Assembly (NCBI RefSeq): GCF_905220365.1
Contig: NC_061143.1
Coordinates: forward strand, 9,858,001-9,922,000
Source of the DNA: Vanessa cardui
Lineage: Eukaryota; Arthropoda; Insecta; Lepidoptera; Nymphalidae
Reading direction: 5' to 3'
Length of the DNA: 64,000 nt
Part shown: positions 33,801 to 43,690 of the stretch, in pieces
Numbering within the stretch: position 1 is the first letter of the stretch
Layout of the letters: every line of letters begins with the position of its first letter
Notes under the pieces: model-generated
What the model saw: only the letters and a program-made list of their open reading frames with translations
Databases searched by the model: none
Told to the model about the DNA's origin: nothing
Program-made: the position numbers and the translations under genes

Positions 33801-34492
33801 ATTATCTAGCGACCAGTCCCAGCTTCGCACGGTTGCAATGCTGTTCAAATGTTGTAAATATTCTACAGAATTTTCTTATGTTTATAATGTGATGTCGTAA
33901 ACATCACATTAGAAACATCTAAAATAATCAGTCTTTACTATATCGTCTGTGTATTAAATATAAAAACCTTTATCTTGAATCACTGTATCTATTAAAGAAA
34001 ACCGCATCAAAATCGGTTGCGTAATTTTAAAGATAGATAGATAGCAGTAAGTGACTTTGTTTTATACTATGTAATTATGAGAAACCACTGTTTCAAAATA
34101 TTTCTTTTGCGAACTTGTTAACGTCAAACGTTTCGTTGATGGTTAAAAGTAAAAGAAACCTGAGAAAAACTAAGGAAAGGAAATCAGCGCGTGGTTTTTG
34201 TCTAATATTATTAAAGTTTATAATTTTTTATACGATAAATAATTTAATTAAATACACGTTAAACGCAATCTATATCTCTATTGTAAAACTGCTTTAATTG
34301 AACTAAAATATTTTTTCAGGTTCTAATCGCACTGAAGATATAAAAAGATTTATAGCATACATCGACGCCAGGCCGTTTCAACTGCAAATTTGTTATACGA
34401 TTCAATTAAATTCGAAGCTACCTTTAATCATAATTAACTTCTTTTTTACATACCTGATCATTATCATACAATACTCTCGTATAACGAAATAA
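30834..34492 (+). CDS. Gustatory receptor (7tm_7 family), complete 4-exon gene E, divergent
   Basis: GR-family seven-transmembrane chemoreceptor. Join 30834-31562, 31733-31813, 32134-32281, 34320-34492; 376 residues, phases 0, 0, 1. Exon 2 (FVVAMFIKILEIVITLFSTI...) has the same 81-nt size and exon 3 the same 148-nt size as the others. Sequence identity to them is low: the N terminus is longer (MSSSKETSIIMVREANAPKI), FDP at the end of exon 1 is replaced by RIDKL, and LEHLLW by LDNLEF. It keeps LDFGFVRFKS and YKFLIDSVETAKTR. The last exon ends TYLIIIIQYSRITK, retaining the TYhhhhhQ signature. It is an older paralog embedded between the C/D and A/F groups and may recognise different ligands. Introns 2 and 3 carry a SINE and a LINE plus other repeats. 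Confidence 0.91.
31878..32105 (+). mobile_element. tRNA-derived SINE (family 2) in intron 2 of gene E
   Basis: The head has tRNA-like boxes (GGTCGAGTGG; GGGTTCGATTCC). The body follows (TTGTCTTGGGTCTGGGTGTT, CATTGGGATCTGAGTAATGT, GATGTTGTCTCATATATTTA). It fills about 230 of the 320 intron bases. Sibling copies: 43488-43690, 47173-47400, 50052-50287, 54229-54447, 60640-60808. Confidence 0.85.
32390..32815. repeat. Mosaic of family-C and family-D repeats in intron 3 of gene E
   Basis: Two pieces of family C (GCAACGGATTTTGATG near 32410 and ATACAGTGATTCGAG near 32713) flank a segment (about 32525-32700). That segment matches the loop and part of the right arm of the foldback element at 53735-53935 (GAATACTTT...AAATATGTTTTTTACAAATT, GCTTCTTTC). 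This suggests a family-D element inserted into family C. Non-coding. Confidence 0.5.
32816..33718 (+). mobile_element. Truncated LINE (RT C-terminal part) in intron 3 of gene E
   Basis: Sense-strand LINE tail. One frame reads DVLINGESMDPVETTEFLGL...GLAGRLSFAAFAVKKIRLLT (32848-33039). A frameshift follows, then SYGIMLWGNAAAIQTIFVLQ...VSNSFVGQCIRFYNRIPESV (33039-33488). The 3' end is a TTGAGT-type microsatellite tail (about 33690-33718). It is related to, but distinct from, the LINE at 1053-2866. No RT catalytic core remains. Confidence 0.8.
33795..34075 (+). repeat. Repeat family C (Helitron-like) in intron 3 of gene E
   Basis: Begins TCTAGCGACCAGTCCCAGCT then TCGCACGG, and ends near ACCGCATCAAAATCGG...GACTTTGTTTTATACTATGT. 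Nearly the same unit occurs at 52912-53160, and inverted at 46800-47020. A CTAG at one end and a GC-rich start suggest a Helitron terminus; this is an inference. Confidence 0.55.
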
Positions 34493-34625
34493 CATTTTTC
34501 TCAATTTTTGTCGGTCTGGACGGCTGGACCGATTTTGATAGGACTTTGATTTGACTTTCACAATAATATATTTTTTTGTTAAATTCAAACACGTAAGAGG
34601 TCGCACACGCCACAGATAGTATTAT
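34493..34625 (+). repeat. Repeat family B fragment directly abutting the gene E stop codon
   Basis: Starts within bases of the TAA at 34490-34492 (CATTTTTCTCAATTTTTGTC) and continues with GACCGATTTTGATAGGACTT and TTAAATTCAAACACGTAAGA. The same family lies immediately downstream of gene D and upstream of it. Confidence 0.55.
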
Positions 34626-34794
34626 ATATAATATGACAGGTATTGTTTAATAATAATTGCTTTTAATAAAAAAATAATTGCTTGTAAATGTCCCATAGTT
34701 GCGCTTCTGCACATTAGTATAAAGGAATGCTCTGATATTAAACATAACCTGTTAAGAGCATGCCCAAAGCTGCGAACATTTTAACTTTCACCTT

Positions 34795-35037
34795 ATATTT
34801 GATGCATAAAGGAAAGTAAAGTAACAGCCTGTACATTTCCCACTGCTGAGATAAGGCCTCCTCTTCCATTACGGAGAGAGATTGGAACATATTCCACCAC
34901 GCTGTTCCAATGCGGGTTGGTGGAATGCACATGTGACAGAATTTCTATGAAATTTATCACATGCAGGTTTCCTCACGATGTTTTCCTTCACCGCTGAGCA
35001 CGAGATGAACTATAAACACAAATTAAGCACATATATT

Positions 35038-35105
<68 letters not shown>

Positions 35106-35145
35106 GTTTCACACGTTCTAACCACTGGGCCATCTCAGCTCTCTA
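34795..35145 (-). mobile_element. SINE family 1 with internal (AT)n expansion
   Basis: Full-length family-1 SINE on the minus strand (AACAGCCTGTACATTTCCCA ... CCACTGGGCCATCTCAGCTC). At the spot where other copies have a short spacer after ATTAAGCACAT, a run of about 33 AT units (35036-35102) replaces the tRNA-box B region. Confidence 0.85.
35036..35102. repeat. (AT)n microsatellite
   Basis: Nearly uninterrupted AT dinucleotides inside the SINE, with a second shorter AT-rich tract at about 35160-35200. Likely length-polymorphic. Confidence 0.9.
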
Positions 35146-35239
35146 CTTGATGCATGACAGGATATATATATATATATTTATTTATATATATATATTTGTT
35201 GCAATTATTTTATTATATACTTACAACTGGATTTACCCA

Positions 35240-36440
35240 TTTAAAATTAATAATCAAGTCTCCCTCTTAAGATTGAAAGATTTAAATCTTCTCATGTTCT
35301 ATCTCTCTCATTTCGGTCCCCTTTTATTTAACATTTTTATTAATGATATAGTAAAAAACTTTCAAAATCCTAATATTCTTTTATATGCAGATGATACAAA
35401 ATTATTTAAAATCATAAAAAACAATGATGACTGCTCTAATTTACAAAACGATTTACTTATTTTAGAACAATATTGTTTGTCTAACGGTCTGCATCTTAAT
35501 TTTGATAAATGCTGTATAATAACATTTTCTAGGAAAAAAAATCCGATTTTATTCGATTACACAATTTCTAATCACTCAATTAGGAGGGTTACCGAGATTA
35601 GAGACCTGGGGGTGCTCCTGGATTCAAATTTATTGTTTGACAAGTATGTGAATAAAATTACTGCAAAAGCTTTCAGCATGTTGGGTTTCATATTTCGCCA
35701 GGGATGTGATTTTAGAAATATAAATACACATAACCTTTTGTATAACGCGTATGTAAGGTCCAATTTGGAATTTGCTTCAATTGTTTGAAATCCACAATAT
35801 TCAAAGTATATTAAGGCTATCGAAAATGTACAGAATAAATTTATTAGAAGATTAATGCGCAAATTTGGATCCAATTCCGTTAATAAATTTAATATTTTGT
35901 CGCTTGAGAAACGCAGAGAATGCAAAGATCAGATTTTTCTGTATAAAATTATAAATAACTATGTCGACTCAATGTACTTGGTTAACAACATTGATATTAA
36001 ATGTCCTCATACCTCTGCCCGTTCAAAACATACCTTTTATGTACCTATATGTAAAACCAACTATTCCAAAAATCGTTTTTTGATAAGAGCATGTAATATT
36101 TATAATAAATATTATAGTAATGTGGATATATTTCACTGAAATCTGTTTAAGTTCTTACGAGTGTTAAAAAACAATATTTATCATTAAAATTATTTGTAGC
36201 TTATTGTTTTGTTTCCTTTGTTTTTTTTTTCTTTTTGTTAATCTTAGAATTCATGTTTGATAACCTTATTTTGTATACTTTAATAATATGTAACTTATTA
36301 CTTGTTTTTAGTTCACTCCATATTTTTAATGCAACAGTGGAAACTTTGTTGGCATTATGTTAGAATTATTATGTTATTAATTGTATGTACTATACTATGC
36401 TGTCTGTTTTCCTAAATAAATAAATAAAAAAAAATATATA
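35240..36440 (+). mobile_element. Truncated LINE with RT remnant and AAAT tail
   Basis: The plus-strand ORF2 remnant starts at FGPLLFNIFINDIVKNF. It contains the RT catalytic ILLYADDTKLF (35375-35408) and GLHLNFDKC, then DLGVLLDSNLLFDKYVNKIT. A stop interrupts at 35786 (VRSNLEFASIV*), after which the frame resumes (NVQNKFIRRLMRKFGSNS) to a stop at 36137. The 3' end is AAATAAATAAATAAAA at 36412-36430. 5'-truncated and mutated, so inactive. A different LINE family from the others here, judged by RT sequence and tail. Confidence 0.85.
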
Positions 36441-36593
36441 TATATTAGAATTTAAGGCAACAATTATGATAAAAGAATAATGTTCATGACATGTAAAAAT
36501 AAATCTTTTTTAAACATTATATTATGTTTTTAATAAATTCGTAATGTCATAACATGCATTTTTATTCCAAACATTTTAATGATATGAAAATAA

Positions 36594-36749
36594 TTACATT
36601 GCTAAGGAAATACCTTGTAAGAAAGGATATGACATCCCTCCGCCACAATTGACCAAGTTATTAAATGCTGAAAGCATTTGGTCTACACGGCGACCTATTA
36701 TCTCTTTTTTATCTGTGAATATTTCATAGTATAACTTTCCTAGTCGTTT
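36594..36749 (-). other. Unrecognised exon-like open frame with poly(A) signal
   Basis: The minus strand reads LGKLYYEIFTDKKEIIGRRV then DQMLSAFNNLVNCGGGMSYP, and ends GISLAM before TAA at 36594. An AATAAA follows about 30 bases later (about 36565). A diverged copy lies at about 37376-37520 in the same orientation, keeping the stop-proximal LSN/LAM-like sequence and the AATAAA. This looks like a terminal exon plus 3' UTR of a tandemly duplicated gene or gene relic. No family recognised; not a GR exon. A splice acceptor (CTAG at about 36741) is plausible but weak. Confidence 0.35.
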
Positions 36750-37835
36750 TTAAATTATTTCAAAAATCCACTATTACTTTTACCACTTACTTTTTGTACT
36801 GTTATGTCACTATATTAATTTATCAATCGATACATATATTATTTATCCGCTTATTGTATATAATTATATCATTTTATCGCCCATCCACGTATGAAACTTA
36901 CTTCTGCCCTGCCCTTTCAAAATCCACCGTCTTTTGTTTTTCTCGTGCCAGGCAGTACCAGTCGCCGCACCACCCACGAGAGGAATTGGCGGGAGTCCCA
37001 CTATTCGGTATCGATAACGGAATCAATAATCATACTAATAAATGTTATTTCAAATAAAAACGTATTTAAAATTAAAGCCGTACTAAATATTATTATTTCA
37101 ATTCAAATTATATAAGTATTTTTAGAACCAGAAGTAGGAAGTAGGTTCACATCTAAAACAATTATCTTTAATTTAAAATAACAATTAATACCACAAAAGA
37201 AAAATATTTAGTCTACAACACAAATAACCATCAATAATCACATTAGAAAAATAAAAAATGTGCTAGAAGCAAAACGTCCGCCTTATTTTTTTTTTATTTG
37301 TGTGATGTGACGTTGATTTTGCTTGTTCATCCAAAAGTATATTTAAAAAATCAACAGTACTGTGTATTTTTACTAAATAAACAATCTAATTCGTAATATC
37401 ATATCATGCACTTTTATTTCATACATCTTAATGACATAACAATAATTACGTTGCTAAGGAATTAAGAATAAGTAAGGATATATCATATAACACGTTCAAA
37501 TAATGCATTCACCAGCAATAGCTATCTCATAAACTCGAATCAGGTATCCGTCATCTCTTACTCGTATAAAACTTCCACATCACATCTCGTGAGTCTCAAT
37601 CAGATTTTTGTAAAGTCGGAAAAATTCATGAGGACTACTCATGACAGCGAATATGCCATTGACACAGTGACACACGGCTAGGAAGGATCAAAGACAATAT
37701 TAATTGGCATTATTACGTGTATTGTGATATGATATCATGTGATATGTACTTACATATCTTGAACTCGAAGACATGATTACTCGATTTTCGACCATTTATT
37801 CTGGAACAGCTTTTATAATTTTTTCCATATAAGCA
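36750..37835. other. Intergenic DNA with a degenerate duplicate of the 36.6 kb exon
   Basis: The segment 37376-37520 matches 36525-36680 (AATTCGTAAT..CATA.CATGCA.TTTTATT and TTACGTTGCTAAGGAA). It has stops, so it reads as a decayed copy. The rest is unassigned. Confidence 0.3.
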
Positions 37836-37837
37836 TC

Positions 37838-38137
37838 CAAAACAACAACAGCCCGTAAATTTCCCCCCGCTGGGTTCAGGCCTCGTCTCCCTTTGAGGAG
37901 AAGGTTTGAAACAAATTCCACCAGGCTGGTCCCTGGGAAATGCAGAATTTATAAGAAAATTGACACATGGAGGTTTCCTTACGATGTTTTCCTTCACCGT
38001 CGAGCGTGAGATGAATTTTATAAATCTTATAATTTTGCAAATTAAGCACATGATTATTCAATGGTGCTTACCTGGGTTTGAACCCGCAATTATCAGTTAA
38101 GATGCACGCGTTCTAACCACAAGGCCATCTCGCCTCT
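37838..38137 (-). mobile_element. SINE family 1
   Basis: Near full-length minus-strand copy from AACAGCCCGTAAATTTCCCC to the head CACAAGGCCATCTCGCCTCT, with small internal deletions. Confidence 0.8.
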
Positions 38138-38937
38138 CCATCCATAAAAAATATAAATCAATATATTTCTATTCTAAAATAAAGTAACATATTCTGTAGA
38201 TCCGTACGTCAGAATCTAACTGAGCTACGTTCGGTAGCGCCATTAAAACACGCAGGATCAGTGGAATCTCCTTCATCCCGGGATTTTATAACTTGAATAC
38301 ATAATTTATGACCCGACTGCTCTCGCATAACCGGAACTAGTTTCCTTCAGCGCAGCGCAGTCTTTGGGAGTAATCTCGGAGTAATTACTTTAGTTGAACT
38401 TCTGCTAGTATCTGATTAGTAGATGCTTTTATGTGTTTAAGATTCTAAAACCTACATGACTATAATTCCTTAATATATGCTAATACTATTAAGCTAAGTT
38501 AAGTTTTTCCAATACATCTCATTTCATTTGTAATATTGTTCACGAGATTTTTGGAAAAATAGTTCTAATTTATTTAAAGATATAGCATAATTTTTTTCTC
38601 TACGTCGCTTAGTTAGTGCCTCAAGTGGGTAATAAGTATTTTTGGACATTTCAACTTTAAGAACAGATCAATTTAGCGAAGTGACGTCATATGTAGGAAT
38701 TTTCTATTTTTGTTTAGAGAGCAACCAACCAACAATGATATTGATGTTATGTATATGCTATATTATGAAAATCCTATAGAAATGTCACTGTGAGGCAATT
38801 AGAATAAGTAGCTTTGAATTAGGAAACTACTTACTATTTGTTGGTTTGTAAAATATTCCTGAAGTAAAATAGCCTGTTCTATAATGTCCTTTACTAGACT
38901 GCAAGAAATATTTTAAATACAGGAATAATTTATACAT
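38138..38937. other. Intergenic DNA, nothing recognised
   Basis: Moderately GC-rich around 38200-38390 but without a convincing ORF or exon. Confidence 0.3.
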
Positions 38938-39216
38938 ATAATAAAATTGGAGTGTCTGTTTGTAATACTAAAAATAGCCCTTTCTTACTTAATGCATATT
39001 TATGTATACACGGTACATATACCAAAACAACATTTTTTACAATTTTTGTTTGTCTGTCTGTTTGTTCCGGCTATTCTTTAGAACCTCTGAACCGATTTTG
39101 ATGGGACTTTTACTGACATATAACTGATATATTAGGGAGTATCTTAGGCTACAATATTTTTTTTTGTTAAATTCAAACGCGTACAAGTTGGCGGGCACAG
39201 CTACTTAGATACTAAT
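38938..39216 (+). repeat. Helitron-like repeat family B
   Basis: TAATAAAATTGGAGTGTCTG ... TTTGTCTGTCTGTTTGTTCC ... TTAAATTCAAACGCGTACAA ... GCGGGCACAGCTA. The closest match is 28880-29166. Non-coding. Confidence 0.6.
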
Positions 39217-39680
39217 AAAAATATCCAATGATAATGTTTACATTTTTCGACGAAATTATGAATTTAACACCCAATCCCAAATCCCAATACTGATTTGAAA
39301 ACTGTCAAGCTTGTAATCTCAATAAGATTGATGGGTCCATTATTGTAACGCAAATGAGAAACAACGTCCAGTATAATTTGGCACGTGTTAACAAACTTTT
39401 GCAAACGACGCAGAGTTCAGACGTCTTTGTTGTTGAAATTACATAACCAATTTATGTTGATCCGTGTTATCGATGCGTTATTTTTGTGTACAGACATGGA
39501 CACAGTTGAAATTAGATATTTATCAATGATTTGTATATAAATATTTTGTATTTGAAATATATCGTAACGTAATATGACATTTGAATATAGTTTCAAAATA
39601 AATTACGAACAATTCTTTATTTATTTGAGGATGAAGTTATTAGTAACTAAGAAGTTTTAAGGTGTTGAATGTCATGTGTA
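39217..39680. other. Intergenic DNA, nothing recognised
   Basis: AT-rich, no exon or repeat identified. Confidence 0.25.
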
Positions 39681-39684
39681 GGGC

Positions 39685-39815
39685 AAAAAAGTAGCCATGT
39701 CCTTTCTTGGAGTTTAAGTTTACTTCACACCAAGTTACATCAAATTGGGTTCAATGGTTTGATTGTGAAAGAGTCACAGACAGAAAGAGTTACTTTCAAA
39801 TTTATAATATTAAAA
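39685..39815 (-). repeat. Helitron-like repeat family A fragment
   Basis: Reads on the minus strand as TATAAATTTGAAAGTAACTC, then a degraded TCTGTCTG run, and the AAACTTGG...TAGTCTAC-type body. Full-type copies are at 43285-43440, 49360-49533 and 50022-50452. Confidence 0.45.
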
Positions 39816-40011
39816 AAATATATATGGATTATTTTTTAACAATACTTTAATATTCCATAGACTTAAATTTTGATTGATTTATTGAATACGAGTATACATG
39901 CTTTGTTTATACAGACAATGATGTAACAAAAACCCCACTGGATTTATCCGTACATCGGTATTCGTTGTCAACACTTATACAATAATAATAAAACATAATT
40001 GAAATGAATTG

Positions 40012-40130
40012 AAATTGTGCCACATGTGTATTCCATCAACCCGCAATGTTCCAAAAACCATCTCCTTAAAGGGAGAGGAGGCCTTTAGCGCAGCAGTGGG
40101 AATTTACAGGCTGTTGTTGTTGTTGTAAAC
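40012..40130 (+). mobile_element. SINE family 1, 3' half
   Basis: GTGCCACATGTGTATTCCAT, then GGGAGAGGAGGCC and CAGCAGTGGGAATTTACAGG, followed by a TTG trinucleotide tail. Confidence 0.75.
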
Positions 40131-40595
40131 ATAATTGTATATTTATTTTACGTATCCATGTATTAAATACTTAAAATTACTTGATATTTTAAATTGGTCT
40201 CATGTGTGTGTCTATTGTGTACGTACATCATACACAGTTATCCGAAAGCTGGTTGTGCAGAACGTTGCTGAATAATTCATATAATTTCATACAGACGTCG
40301 TTCGACTTGATGTCACATTATTCACAATTTGCGCGAAATACCTTAATTCGCGAGTGTCATGTAAATACATTTTTATCCGATTTACTTTATGATAATCCGA
40401 TCTTTATGAAATATGTATTTTACGGAAGATTCATATTCGGAAATTTTTAAAAGTGAAGTACGGTATGTTATTCGATGACAGGAGTTCTCTGATTTAAGTG
40501 ATCTTTTGTTCGTGTAACATGTATTAAAATATTATTCATTACTTATTCATTCATTTTTTATAAAAAAAAATATTGAAAAATATTTTCAAGGTATA

Positions 40596-41450
40596 AGGGA
40601 CTATTCATTTTTACGTAAGACGATTTAAACCTGGCAACTTGCAACCTGGGCAACTGGACCGGCTTGAGCTTGCTCGTCGGTCACGGCTAAGACTAAGAAG
40701 AAGCAGACCTTTTTAACTTTACCGTCTCGTAAATTCAAATCGTTTATAAAAAATACATTGGTGAAAAAGGCTTATTATTCGATACAAGATTTTGTAGATG
40801 ATAAAAAACCGTGGAATTATTACCTGACTTCCAGGCAGGATATATTAATTTAAATAATTGCATTAACTAACATGACTGTATTTTTTTAAATGTTGAAAAA
40901 GAGTAACTACTGAGTTTCTTGCCGGTTCTTCTAGGTAGAATCTTCTTTCCGAACCGGTGGTAGCTTTACTTAATTGTTAAATGACGATTCAAAAGTGCTT
41001 GTAAAAGCCCACTTCAATAAAGTATATTTTGATTTTGATTTTGACTGGCGGGAGGGATGCCGCGAGGCTGCTCCTGGTACGCTTCTGGTTGGCGTCAGGG
41101 CGGACCATGTGAGTGGCCTCGTTGGCTAGGAGGGAGTGGGAGGGCTCGTTGGCATTTACCTCCTCGTTAAACAAAAAAAAAGGGACCATCCATGTCTTAA
41201 GTTTTGAAATTCTTTTGAAAAAGCGGGGAACCGCGCGATTGCAGAGAATCACTCGGATGCATACCTTTGTTTGAAAAGTTTGAGAAATAAGCATTGAAAT
41301 AAACCTAACGTGTTATTATTATTGTTATGTTTTTCCTTCAGATTAGGGAGGGGGAGGAGTGGGTCGGCCTATTCTTATTTTTTCTTATACTAACGAGAGG
41401 GGGTCAAAATTTAACGAAAATAGTCTTACGTGAATGAATGGTCTCTGAGC
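40596..41450. mobile_element. DNA element with terminal inverted repeats, containing a nested LINE tail
   Basis: The left end GGGACTATTCATTTTTACGT then AAGACGATTTAA pairs with the right end (about 41410-41450), which reads CGAAAATAGTCTTACGTGAA then TGAATGGTCTC. Without the nested LINE (40705-41045) the element would be about 515 bases. The interior is GC-richer than its surroundings (41046-41160). Superfamily not assigned. Confidence 0.5.
40705..41045 (+). mobile_element. LINE 3' end with (TTTTGA)n tail
   Basis: Matches the 3' end of the minus-strand LINE at 1053-1400. ORF2 C terminus: KKAYYSIQDFVDDKKPWN (about 40765-40815). 3' UTR: CCGGTTCTTCTAGGTAGAAT. Tail: TATTTTGATTTTGATTTTGA. Severely 5'-truncated. 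Confidence 0.85.
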
Positions 41451-41662
41451 TTACCCCAGTCAGCGCTTTGAGACTCAAATCTAACTAATATTGAAAAAGT
41501 TTGTATTTTTGAATGTTTAATACGTCTGAATCACGAAAAAAGTTGTTCGCTTTTGTCTGTATCTGTATCTATAGAACCGAATGAATTCTACGACGAATCA
41601 AAATATTACGAAAAAATAAATAATAAATATTTTTTTTATATAAATGTAATTTAATTTAGTTT

Positions 41663-41985
41663 ACAGATACAAACAACAACAACAACAACAACAGCCTGTA
41701 AATTCCCACTGCTGGGCTAAAGGCCTCCTCTCCCTTTGAGGAGAAGGTTTTGGAACATATTCCACCACGCTGTTCCAATGCGGGTTGGTGGAATACACAT
41801 GTGGCAGAATTTCTATGAAATTTGTCACATGCAGGTTTCCTCACGATGTTTGCCTTCACCGCTGAGCACGAGATGAATTATAAAGACAAATTAAGCACAT
41901 GAATCAGCGGTGCTTGCCTGGGTTTGAACCCGCAATCATCGGTTAAGATGCACGCGTTCTAACCACTGGGCCATCTCGACTCTTG
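41663..41985 (-). mobile_element. SINE family 1, full length
   Basis: A clean copy on the minus strand with an (AAC)n tail at 41668-41692 and the complete tRNA-like head (GGTTTGAACCCGCAATCATC ... CTGGGCCATCTCGACTCT). One of the best-preserved copies. Confidence 0.9.
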
Positions 41986-42083
41986 ACCATCTCGACTTAC
42001 AGATACAAATAGACTTAATATAGCACACTACGCAATACTTTCAAAAATTTTTCAAAAATTTATATAAATGTATGCTTCTAAAC

Positions 42084-42546
42084 TAATATTATAAATGTGG
42101 AAGTAATTGTCGTTCTTTCACTACCAAACTGCTGAATCGAATCTGATGAAATTTGGTATAAAGCTAATTTGAACTCCAAGGAAGAATATATGCTTTTTCC
42201 GCTGGAAATACGCATTACGCGTTTCCCCACTACTACTAGCCACTGAAAAACCAGCGGTACCCTCTCCTCTACTTGGGGCATCACGGGATCGCTTGCGCAT
42301 TCTACCGTGGCGCCCCGACGGTTGGCCCACCATGGGCTTCCAAGCTGGAGGAGTTCCCAGGGTATAGAGAACTCCTCTACTCCCGGCGACGTTTACAGCT
42401 GGAGGAGAAGCTGTACATAGCGCTGCTGTCTTCTCCCGGGTCTTCTTCGTCGAAGCGAATCCGCGGAGGCACTCTCCTCACGCGCTCGCTCCGCAGCCTC
42501 TTTCTGCTACATTACAAGAAAGGATATAGACTACTTTTTGCCTAAC
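42084..42546. repeat. Family-A repeat interrupted by R1-like LINE 3' UTR sequence
   Basis: It starts ACTAATATTATAAATGTGGA and continues with the family-A body to about 42200. The segment 42235-42350 is an R1-like 3' UTR on the minus strand (CACGGTAGAATGCGCAAGCG, GGTACCGCTGGTTTTTCAGT). 42350-42500 is GC-rich DNA of unclear origin. 42515-42546 resumes family-A-like sequence (AAGAAAGGATATAGACTACT). Probably a nested or composite insertion. Confidence 0.45.
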
Positions 42547-43280
42547 ACATAATAGTAAAATATATTTAATTTGAAGCCTTAAGTTTATAATAAGACCACT
42601 TTGCTTAATTAGTACGGAACCCAGATGCGATCGTAACAGATCACCCCGACTTTCTAAATGGAAGAAACAATAAAATTTTCCAAAGAACAATAACTCGGAT
42701 TGTGTAAACAAATAAAATAACGTAAGTCGCTATTAAAATATTTTATCTGTTATGAATATAATCCAGGTTTTATGGGCTATCTTAAATTTGAACAGTTTTA
42801 AGGGCAACATAAAGAAGGTATAAAACGAAGGAACCCTTACAAAGGATTATCTGCGCCCCACTTTTTTATTATTTAAGAGGTGCTAGTTAAAATCCTTTGT
42901 TTGTTAATAGCGATCTGAGTTATGAATAGAATTAGGTGTTAATCTGTTTTTTTTACTGGAATTATTTCAAGAAAAAAAAAATATTAAAGGGTAATTTTGT
43001 AATAGGACTTTGTGCAAGTCCTTCTGTGAATTTTTCATTCGTCTTATACCCTAAACAGCATTGCTTAGTATGTTTTTGTCCTAAGAAATATTTTTGACTA
43101 CTTTATTGATGTGTGCTATTCTCAGTCCTTAATATTAGTCCATTGAATTAATAATAATCGCTTATGTTTTTCTTTTTTAAATTATGAATTGATAATTTTT
43201 TTGTGAGACAAACGTAACACCGAAATTTTCTTATATTTTTTATTAAATTGCAGCAAATAATTTTAATTAAACACATATAT
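42547..43280. other. Intergenic DNA, nothing recognised
   Basis: AT-rich, with no convincing ORF or exon. Confidence 0.25.
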
Positions 43281-43282
43281 TA

Positions 43283-43440
43283 ATACATATTATAAATGTG
43301 AAAGTAACTCTGTCTGTCTGCCCCTCTTTCACGACCGAACCACTGAACTGAACTTCATGAAATTTGGTATGAAGCAAGTATGAACTACAAGAAAGGATGT
43401 AGGCTATTTTTTGCCTAGGACATGACTCTGAAAAGAGAGA
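43283..43440 (+). repeat. Helitron-like repeat family A
   Basis: ATATTATAAATGTGAAAGTA then CTCTGTCTGTCTGCCCCTCT, the body CATGAAATTTGGTATGAAGC, and TAGGCTATTTTTTGCCTAGG. The 3' terminus is not clear. Confidence 0.6.
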
Positions 43441-43487
43441 CTACTAGTCTTTAAATGAAACAAAAATTCAATATGAGCGATGAAGTA

Positions 43488-43690
43488 AATAAATAAATAT
43501 GAGACAACATCACATATATTACTCTGATACAATGTAAGTAGCTAAAGCACTTGTGTTATGGAGACCCAAGACAACATAGAAAACTAATGATAATCTACAT
43601 TGACTCGGTCGGGAATCGAACCCGGGACCTCGGAGTGGCGTACCCATGAAAACCGGTGTACACGCCACTCGACCACGGAGGTCGTCAATA
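43488..43690 (-). mobile_element. SINE family 2
   Basis: Minus-strand copy. Tail AAATAAATAAATATGAGACA, body TAAAGCACTTGTGTTATGGA, tRNA-like head GGAATCGAACCCGGGACCTC ... CACTCGACCACGGAGGTCGT. Small internal deletion of about 30 bases. Confidence 0.85.

Noticed and set aside
35036..35102. (AT)n run considered as an origin or promoter element
   Set aside because: It lies inside a SINE and is best explained as microsatellite expansion.
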